Part shown: one piece after another, positions 56,313 through 64,000 of the stretch | Layout of the letters: each line of letters begins with the position of its first letter | Numbering within the stretch: the first letter of the stretch is position 1 | Source: Athripsodes cinereus | Taxonomy: Eukaryota > Arthropoda > Insecta > Trichoptera > Leptoceridae | Reading direction: 5' to 3' | Length of the DNA: 64,000 nucleotides | Assembly: GCA_947579605.1 (NCBI GenBank) | Contig: OX388317.1 | Location: 12,109,384-12,173,383 of the forward strand | The notes under the pieces: model-generated | Seen by the model: the letters and a program-made list of their open reading frames with translations, nothing else | Databases searched by the model: none | What the model was told of the DNA's origin: nothing | Translations under genes and position numbers: made by a program

Positions 56313-56815
56313 GGGTATAGTATAGTATAGTATTAAATCGTAAAGATACAAAAAGTCTGAATTTCTACGTCTTGCATGTAATGTCTGTAATTCGTTTTTG
56401 TAGTTTTTACCAAATTTGTAGTTCATATGTCTCAAAAATATACGTCGAATCCGTTTTAAACTGTCAATGTAAATGTTATATTGTGAATTCCACATGACAG
56501 ACGCATGTTCCAATTGACTTGTAACAATTGTGTTGTATAATACATTAAATGTTTTCACCTGAGTGAATGGTTTGCATACTCTCATTAGGAATCCCAACAT
56601 TTTGTAAGCCTTTAAAGTAATCGTGTCAATGTGCTTGTCAAATAATAGCTCACTGTCCAGTTGCACACCCAAGTCTCTACAGTCTGATTATTTAGCTATT
56701 GGCTCCCCATTGATTTTATATGTGAATGGTACTGTACACTTTTTCCTGGAAAATGTAATCTGGTGACATTTTTTTACGTTCAGTAACAGTTTATTTACGT
56801 TCAGTAACATTATAT

Positions 56816-57480
56816 AAATCTTAAATAACAAATTCTCATGAGCATCTAAAAACACAAAGTTTATTTTTTTGAAATGGTATGTAGATTCTTATCTACATAT
56901 TTCAGTCGATTGATATTATTTTCACTGAAAAAATATTTATTTTCGTTTAATATATTATATCTACCTTTATTTTGGAGTTCGTAATTACTATGAAATAAAG
57001 TTTGAAGGTAAAAACTGAAAAAAAAGCATTCACAATATTTCCTGTCAAATTTCAACACCAACAAATGTTTATTTTATAACTAAGTTTTAAATTATTTTAC
57101 TTGAAAGAACTTATTGGAGGCATAAACAAAATGTCGAAAAAGTAATAATTAAAAGAAAAAAATAAATTTAGTAGAAAGCAAAGTTTATAATGAGTTTCAG
57201 AATTAAAGGTATGTTTATTTTATGTTTAAAAATGCAAAACTTTTTCATGATTTCAAGAGGTATCTGTCTAAAAAAAATAACTTTATCGATTAACTTGCTT
57301 TCAATTTAAACCTTCTTTTAATAGGTATTTCTATTTATTTTGTTTCTTGTGTCATTACTTGAATTAATTCTTTATTTTATTTTGACCCAATTTATAATAT
57401 ATCATAAATAAATCATATAGGAAATATACAAGTAAAAAAATATTTCTTTACTACGAATTATGATTTTCATTTAAGAAATA
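56816..57480. other. AT-rich intergenic DNA
   Basis: No gene recognised. Frames are short and lysine/asparagine-rich. Confidence 0.4.
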
Positions 57481-57489
57481 TACTATAAT

Positions 57490-57655
57490 ACAGGTACCCT
57501 CATGCCGTAAGTAATGGGGAAGGAGGGAGGACGGAATATCACTCAGTTCAATCCCTAGAAACTTCTTTTACACGTTCGTGTGATTTAAGAATTTGATCCA
57601 CTTGATCAAGCCATGCAGTTCTCGGACGACCGCATTTTCTCATATCTACATTGTT
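57490..57655 (-). mobile_element. RTE LINE 3' fragment, older copy
   Basis: The minus strand reads (with breaks) GRPRTAWLDQVDQIL near 57640-57590, and its end matches GTACCCTCATGCCGTAAGT. This is more diverged than the two main copies. It shows that the RTE family has been active over a long period. Confidence 0.7.
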
Positions 57656-58527
57656 TTTGTATTTTGAACAGAAAGTATTATCATTTATATGAACTTTTAA
57701 CTATCTTCCTATACTATCACGTCATCTCTCAGTAAATTAGCTATATATAATTCTCGAAAATTTACAGAAAAGAGTAACAAACGTATTGTCTGTCAGAAAC
57801 TTAAAAAAAAAACTAATTAATTACTTGAATCAACGTCGATGATATGAATATTTTATTTTTATTCTTATTTTTATAAAACGTATAATAATAATAACTCTAA
57901 CTAATAACAACTCCAATGGCTACCCAACTTGTGGGGCATCACGTAAAAGTTTAGATATTCTTTGTGAATCATTTTTCACAAAGTATATCTTAACTTTAAA
58001 AAAACTCATAAAATGTGTGAGAGACCTGGGACAGCACTGAACATAAGTACCTAATAGGATTTAAATGAATAGGTACTTTTATTGAACTTTCAACGGTACT
58101 TATATAATACTACAACTCGTGCCTAGATAATAATAGGTAATAATACAGTTATAACGTAGGGACAACTTTGCACTTAGCAAGTTGGCATTCTTTGAGGCAA
58201 AATGCGATGGAATGCAGAGTAGATGAATATATATAAATATATAAAATATGTTTGATGTATAGATAGATACTACATATATGTGAAACAAACAAATAAACAA
58301 CAACATTAAGTACACAAGCAAACAAACAGAGAAGCAAAATAATAATACGACAACAGAAACAAACTTGTGTCTATACAATAAAGTAAATATTATCTATCTT
58401 CTATGTACGAAATAGTAATAATATTTAACATACATAGTACATTGTATTGAGAATAATAGAAGTGCTTCCGTATGCCAATGGTTTTCAAACAATGGTCCGA
58501 AAAGAACCGAGAGAACTACCAGATGCC
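57656..58527. other. AT-rich intergenic DNA
   Basis: A SINE scrap (ATGGCTACCCAACTTGTGGG) lies at 57917-57936. No gene seen. The minus-strand frames at 58100-58378 are hydrophobic translations of a CAAACAAA-rich stretch. Confidence 0.4.
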
Positions 58528-58750
58528 AGCAGAGTTTCTCTTGACACAATCTAAATACGTTCCTAAGATTGTCTTGATCTTAATCATACAACGCACGAAG
58601 TGACTTTAGTAAAAAGGACGTCCATACCTATTTCGCGGGGACCGGTAGCGCGGTATTTTTTTTACTATAGGTAGTCCTTCCGCGCGTCGTTTGATTAAGA
58701 TCAAAACAAGATCTACATCGTATGTAGATTATGTCAAGATTAACCTTGTA
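58528..58750. mobile_element. Palindromic hAT-like MITE, copy 3
   Basis: Ends CAGCAGAGTTTCTCTTGAC and a decayed inverted partner near 58733-58750. It contains ATCTTAATCATACAACGCAC against CGCGCGTCGTTTGATTAAGA. It is the most diverged of the three copies. Confidence 0.8.
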
Positions 58751-60119
58751 GTTTTTGAAAATCAATTTCTTTCTTCATTATTCGCCTATTTATTAAATAT
58801 GTTGTATTATACTGCAGGAAATTATTATAAGGGAGACAGAATAGTGTAATATTGATTTCAATTGTTTATTGTATGCAATTGTTCTTGTTTTATTAAAATT
58901 AATATTATTAAATAAGTTGGTTGAAAGAATCACACCATTACGATGAACTTTCCCTCTGTTTAATGATTCTATTTAATTCAATATAATTATGAGTAATGTC
59001 GATTATTATCAATGTACATTATACATGTAATATCCAGTATACAAAGAAAACATTCGTATAGCGAATTAAAAAAATTAATTTATATTCTCAAATCCTTATA
59101 CCAAACCAAAAATTTCGAGAGAATATAAAAGGCACCATTAAATTAAGAATGTCGTGAGAAAAAAAACTGCAATAAATATAAAAAAAATATAATTTACAAA
59201 TTAAAATGAAATCGGTGGGAGAAAATCAAAACATCCCTGCAATGATAAGAACATCTCAAATTATTCCGTGATGAAAAAAGTTTGGAAACCACTACATTGG
59301 ACAGATAACAATGGATTGTTATTCAAATGAAGTAATATTATCATTATTGTTTCAACGAGATTAAATTCGCATTAATTTATTAAGTAATCGGTTTTGCTAG
59401 AGAAACAACAGTAGACTTATTTCGTGCTAAACTTTTTTTTGCTTCTTGAATAAATACTTACATAATATATGATCGAGTTGAATTATTTATATTGATAAAT
59501 ACGAATAATTATCCAATGTGCTTGATGAGAGAATTTTTTTGATAAATATACATGTATCTACCTATTAACCGAATTTATTTTTTCTTTTCGATTTTTCCAG
59601 CAATAACTCCTTTTTGTAACCGTATCGTTCTTATTTATTTTATTAATTAGGCTTCATTCTCACCATATTCTATAATTGTTGTTAGACTAAGAATCATTAA
59701 TTGCTCTGACTCTGAGGGGTCCTTACCGCATTATTGCTTCTCTATCATAGGTATTCATGGTTCAGAGTTTTGAGTTCATTTTAGTCAGCTGTCTCCACTA
59801 ATATTTCAAACGAGATTTATATTACGTATCATAACTTTAAAACATATTGTCGATTAACCGTTTTGAGTAAAGAGGAAAGGGATACGGTTTACTCCTTTTT
59901 CAATATCATATTTGTATTCCATTTTACTTTAACTTATTGTTCCCTTATAATATAAGTGTGTATAATAATGTGCTGTTTGGCGTTAGAAATTATTTTCTTC
60001 AAAATAATGTATTTTTGGTTGTACAATATAATTGGAACGTATAAAGCCGTGCTGATAGAACTCCATATGAGACGAAATTTTCTGCCATCAACTTTGATAG
60101 CAGAAAATTGTATATGTAA
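58751..60119. other. AT-rich intergenic DNA
   Basis: No gene or clear repeat recognised. Confidence 0.4.
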
Positions 60120-60169
60120 TAAAGGTATATAGTATACATAACTTATGTTATGTATACTATATACCTTTA
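60120..60169. repeat. Perfect hairpin, 23-bp arms, 4-base loop
   Basis: TAAAGGTATATAGTATACAT... at 60120-60142 is exactly complementary to 60147-60169 around TTAT. It might be a cruciform or RNA hairpin. A looser inverted pair (TTTTCTGC / GCAGAAAA) lies 40 bases to the left. Confidence 0.85.
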
Positions 60170-60289
60170 AGACAGTCATGTAAATCTATAATGACACCAA
60201 TTTATTTATTTTTTGTACAATATGTGTCGTTTACCTGCTAAAATCCGTCTTCATGATTAAGCTGCTCCAGATCTCGGATAATGTTGTCT

Positions 60290-60490
60290 TATTATCTTTG
60301 CCTTGATCTACCTAATGGTTTTGTTGCTCATGTAATCCTTTGTTGATGTTTCCTAATACATTGCACTTGCCTTAGTGTGCCTAACGGTTTTGTTGCCCTT
60401 GTGGGTACTTTTGTTAACGTTTCCTAATACATTGCATTTACCTGCCATACAGTCTTCTGCCCTCATGTTTACTTTGCAGAATGCATTTAG
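60290..60490 (+). repeat. Two-copy repeat of about 64 bp
   Basis: CCTAATGGTTTTGTTGCTCA, then GTTTCCTAATACATTGCACT; this recurs as CCTAACGGTTTTGTTGCCCT, then GTTTCCTAATACATTGCATT. The piece TTTACTTTGCAGAATGCATT that follows also occurs near 1555, so this is part of a dispersed repeat. Confidence 0.6.
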
Positions 60491-61299
60491 TTGCCATTTC
60501 ATTCCCAGATCTGACGATATGAAATAAAACACAATTCTTATCATTTTAATTTATTTGGGGATATATCAATAATAATAATAATTATATAACCTCGTTCAAT
60601 ATATTACAATTCAGTATTTAAACAATATAATTTAATCATACATAATGTCATATTTATAACATTTAAACCATTCATTTTATTCATATTTCATAATAAATTA
60701 TACTGTATTACATACATAATATTATGAATATTCATTAACATAGCAATATTATTATTTTTACACAAATCGTATAATTAACATATCGTTACTTAGTACAATA
60801 ATTATAAATAATATTTATTTTAATATATAGGTATCACATTTAAACTTACATCTAAATCACATGTATTACAATAATTTATATTACAACATTTTATTTTTAT
60901 TATTTACGTATATCGATGGTTTTTTCTTATGTTTTATTAGAACTTAATAAATCATAATTATATTATAAATGAGTGGATAATCTCGTAACTACAAAAATAT
61001 CATAATCACATATGTTATGTCAGACAACAGCGGGGCTTATACTAAACATTGTAAAATGAAAAGAAGATACAACCCTTGGCATAGCTTTTTCATTTGGATA
61101 CAAACCTAATTATTTAGTTATGAACCTTCATTACATAAATAGTTATGGCCTCACAATATTTTTAATTTGAACAAAAATATACATTAAGTATCGATCAAAA
61201 TATAGAAAGAATGGATAAAAGGCATACGTTCCTTGAAGGCGGCTAATATCCTGGCATAAATATATTTGAGAAATCAGCATCAGAGTAAATTTTATAAAA
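60491..61299. other. AT-rich intergenic DNA
   Basis: Very AT-rich, with TAA microsatellite character. No gene. Confidence 0.4.
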
Positions 61300-61557
61300 T
61301 TATTATTATTATTATATTATACCATCACGGCACATCCCACAAGTGGGGTAGCCAGCAGATCAGCTGCATGTAAGAAACATGCAAACTGTCCTCTCCGTGC
61401 CAATATAAAATCAAGATATTCAGGATGGGTGGCAAACCTCATCGCTGAATTTAAGATGTAAAATGTCTTAATTTTTTCGAACACCTGCCTTTTACAGGAC
61501 ACTCGAAAACTTACGGAGAAGAATGGGAGACCAATTCTTTACCGGGTGCTCCACGGA
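61300..61557 (-). repeat. RTE-tailed SINE, well preserved minus-strand copy
   Basis: The minus strand starts CCGTGGAGCACCCGGTAAAG and ends ATGTGCCGTGATGGTATAAT with a (TAA)n tail at 61300-61315. It is very similar to the reference copy at 23662, which makes this one of the younger insertions. The flank next to the 5' end is a T run. Confidence 0.88.
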
Positions 61558-62672
61558 TTTTTTTTTTTTTATATAAAATCAGCTTGGAAATATGTAGAAG
61601 CTGATGTCAATAATCTTAACAAGGTTCTTTATATGAAATAAAAATGATATATGAGCATTGGAAAATAATTGAATTAAAATATATGGTTTAAAGTATATTT
61701 TATTTTGTAGTGCAAACAAATACAATCTGCTGCGTCTGATTATAAAAGGCAAAATAGAAAACAAAGAGAAATTTCGAGAGTAAAGGAGTTCTTTTTCAGA
61801 GGACAGAGAGGTCTGCGTTGGAGTGACAGCTAACGTTAAAGCATAAAATAAAATATTTTTTTCTGAGATACAATGTGAACATTGATTTCTTTACTTCGCT
61901 TTTAATAAATAAAGAATAGATGAATAATCAACTGATGTACATAAAAAAAAAAAATTTCTTCCAATGTTTTTTGACAAAATAATTTTAAACGGTTACTATA
62001 TTCAATCAAGATTATTAGATATCAAGATTCTTTATACGCAGATGCATATAAAGAAAAGACCAGCATTTTTGTTTCATTTTCGACTTTGAATTATCAATTT
62101 GTTTTTCCTTAGCATTTTTTTCATTAAGAAAAACTTAAATTCCATCAAATAAATTAATAATCGTAATATTATTAAAAATACACTACAAAAACACAGTTTT
62201 CTATTGAAACACCATACAAAGTTATAAATGTATATTAAACCATCGATATAATTGAACATATTGTTATTACATATATTCATTCATCGACTCACTCATTCGG
62301 AAAATACTCACCTAAATTAAACACAGTTATTAATAAAAAAACAAGCATTCTTTTCATTCTTTCAAAACTTTTTAATATCGTCGATTATTCCATGGAACCT
62401 TTTTTGTGCAATATTCAAACTTTTATAAGAAATCCAAAAAACATTGTTGGATGACATTTTCTACATGTCTGATTCGTTACGTGGGAGGTGTCATAAAAAT
62501 TCTGTAGTGTATTGAATTTCTAGGCATGATTCAAGAAATTTGACAGAATTATTTTTAATGTACATGTGAGTTTAATAATTTATTTATTCATTTATCTGTA
62601 GAATGAAATAAACAATTTCAGTTTTAATTTTAGTTTTCATGAAGCACGTAAGAGATGTTTAATTTCTCTCAC
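61558..62672. other. AT-rich intergenic DNA
   Basis: No gene recognised. Confidence 0.4.
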
Positions 62673-63077
62673 GGGCTGTTTTACCACCTCTGGATAAAGT
62701 GCCGGATAGCCAATCCAACACAAATCTAACGGATAAAACGAAAAATGCGATTCACGACTCCCTGACAGCGCTATCCTATAGATAAAGTTCTACATAAGTT
62801 ATCCGGCGGATAAGTCTTAGATAGTGTTAAACTGTCAAAATTTGTTTACATGTGCGTTGCCTAGATATATTCCTAGGCAACGCACGATATATTCCTACCA
62901 ACGTGCATACATTCATGCAACAAACGCATGAAATTACAACGTTGCCACTGCTATCTGGCGGATAACAATCCGTAAGAAATCTGTAGGTGGTGAAACGCTC
63001 GCTTCAGTTTATCTTGTAGATAAATTTATCCTAAGGATAGTTATCTAGAACTTTATCCAGAGGTGGTGAAACAGCCC
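62673..63077. mobile_element. MITE, 405 bp, with 28-bp inverted termini
   Basis: Ends GGGCTGTTTTACCACCTCTG and, inverted, GGGCTGTTTCACCACCTCTG; complementarity extends through GATAAAGT. GGATAA-type motifs recur near both ends. The centre holds a separate perfect hairpin GTGCGTTGCCTAG / CTAGGCAACGCAC (62853-62886). Terminal GGGCTGTTTCACCA-type repeats suggest a Harbinger/ISL2EU-like DNA transposon family from memory. No convincing target duplication is visible, so the superfamily is uncertain. Confidence 0.85.
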
Positions 63078-64000
63078 GTTCAGTCTATTTAAGTTTATTT
63101 GATCGACAGATGTGGCTTTACAAAAAGAATTATTAGGTGCCAATATGTAATTTAACAAAAAAATTGGCGCAGAAAAGATTTCATGAAATTATCGACGATA
63201 TGAAATGACTTTACACAACCGATCGTATTTACAATAAGTATACATTCCTTCAATATTTTCGGCAAATCTAAAAGTAAACATAAAAAATAAATATAATGCA
63301 AAAATAGAAGAAAAAAAAAACTCCAGTAAGTTTTTCAATATCTGTATTAGCAATTATTGTAGTAAGTCAGCTAACTTTGACAATTCTGGAAATTTCAAAA
63401 CAATTTAGTAGAATGTAATTCTGTCAAGTAAAATATATTTTCTAAGCTACGCTTTTTTAATCAATAAATATACGAGTAACTGTATAAATAATTTATTATG
63501 TCTTGCAATTTTAAAATTCAACAGAATTGTGTAGATTCAATTCGGTGGCGTTACTCGTATTGTAGAGTTCATTTATTCTCGGCAAAACAAAACAATACAA
63601 AAGAATAACAAAGGAAACATGACATAATAGTTCTTGAGAATAAAGTATATAACATTTATTTATTTACATCTTATTAAAATCACGAATACCTGTTCTTTAT
63701 AGCTTATTTATCTTTAAATAATTGGTTTTCTATTCCATAATATACTATGTAAAATGCTAATCTCGTATGTTTTTTTTTATTGTAGACTAGTTATATTTTT
63801 ACAAAAAGACAATATATTACCAAATACCATAATAACCGAATGCTGTCTATTTTCTGTACCCCCGCTGAATTAGATGTAACTGAAAAGAAAAAAAATGTGA
63901 CATTTGAATAATCAAAACAACACTGTTTATCTATGGTTTATTTTCAAAATAATTCTTTGAAATTCGAACGAATTCATTTCAAAAAACTTAACATTTCTTA
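63078..64000. other. AT-rich intergenic DNA
   Basis: No gene or repeat boundary recognised to the end of the window. Confidence 0.4.

Larger units (their letters stand above)
55188..56330 (+). mobile_element. RTE-type LINE, second copy, inserted in the Jockey-like LINE
   Basis: Flanked by the 12-bp duplication TATTAAATCGTA (55176-55187 and 56331-56342). It ends in a TATAG-pentamer tail (56314-56330). It is 5'-truncated within the RT domain. It is close in sequence to the copy at 26236-28211, in the opposite orientation. Confidence 0.92.
54946..56800 (-). pseudogene. Jockey-like RT C-terminal part, split by the RTE
   Basis: Right-hand part (56343-56800): LLLNVKKCHQITFSRKKC, an in-frame stop after GEPIAK, LGVQLDSELLFDKHID, then AYKMLGFLMRVCKPFT and LYNTIVTSQLEHASVMWNSQ, up to DFLYLYDLI. 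Left-hand part (54946-55187): NSNIDCTDLLAKITFNIPNR, then, after a frame change, NLPLHRCVTTYNNLEKVRSV and ending SLFRSHIRQE. Together these are the post-palm half of a Jockey-type RT protein. The join across the insertion is exact once the duplicated 12 bases are removed. The palm is missing. Confidence 0.85.
54750..56815 (-). mobile_element. Jockey-like LINE, 5'-truncated, host of an RTE insertion
   Basis: Minus orientation with a poly-A tail (T run at 54750-54764), a 3' UTR of about 180 bases, and coding from 54946 upward. The RTE at 55188-56330 plus one 12-bp target duplication splits the frame. Similarity fades near 56810, so the 5' part is missing. Its tail abuts the 43-bp minisatellite. 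Confidence 0.82.

Overview
The window is about 64 kb of AT-rich, gene-poor arthropod DNA, most likely insect. The basis is the transposon content: a BEL/Pao LTR element with insect-type Gag and Pol, RTE-, CR1/L2- and Jockey-like LINE pieces, tRNA-headed SINEs and hAT-type MITEs. The order (Hemiptera, Lepidoptera or other) cannot be decided. I found no convincing host protein-coding gene, no tRNA or rRNA gene and no CRISPR array. Almost every long reading frame is transposon-derived or an artefact of a tandem repeat.

Layout. 0-2.5 kb: non-coding DNA with SINE scraps. 2.5-8.6 kb: a complete BEL/Pao insertion (target duplication ATCAT, near-identical LTRs) with broken coding and no integrase core. 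8.6-11.4 kb: a tRNA-type SINE and tiny LINE 3' ends. 11.45-19.55 kb: an 8.1-kb non-autonomous LTR element with identical 2,336-bp LTRs and no coding capacity. 19.6-26.2 kb: SINE copies, a palindromic MITE inside a SINE, and two foldback loci. 26.2-28.2 kb: an RTE LINE (minus) split by a CR1/L2-type LINE. 29.26-33.15 kb: a second coding-free LTR element whose LTR carries a GC-rich 105-bp minisatellite; its right LTR runs into a 200-N assembly gap. 34.3-34.65 kb: a hAT MITE. 35.2-42.9 kb: a LINE with a PHD/coiled-coil/FP-C-like ORF1 and an EN-RT ORF2, separated by 3.3 kb that holds an unexplained cysteine-rich reading frame. 43-54 kb: MITE and SINE copies, a 104-bp-arm palindrome with a hammerhead-ribozyme-like core, more LINE 3' ends and a SINE with pol III boxes. 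53.8-56.8 kb: a 43-bp minisatellite interrupted by a LINE, and a Jockey-like LINE (minus) into which a second RTE copy inserted. 56.8-64 kb: AT-rich DNA with one SINE, two MITEs and a hairpin.

How the parts fit. The window looks like a working ecology of parasites and hyper-parasites. The RTE LINE and the commonest SINE (at least ten copies or pieces) share their 3' ends, so the RTE is the likely driver of the SINE. Both long-LTR elements and the BEL copy are recently inserted yet cannot encode their own machinery, so relatives elsewhere must have mobilised them. Several nested insertions keep exact target-site duplications and give a relative chronology.
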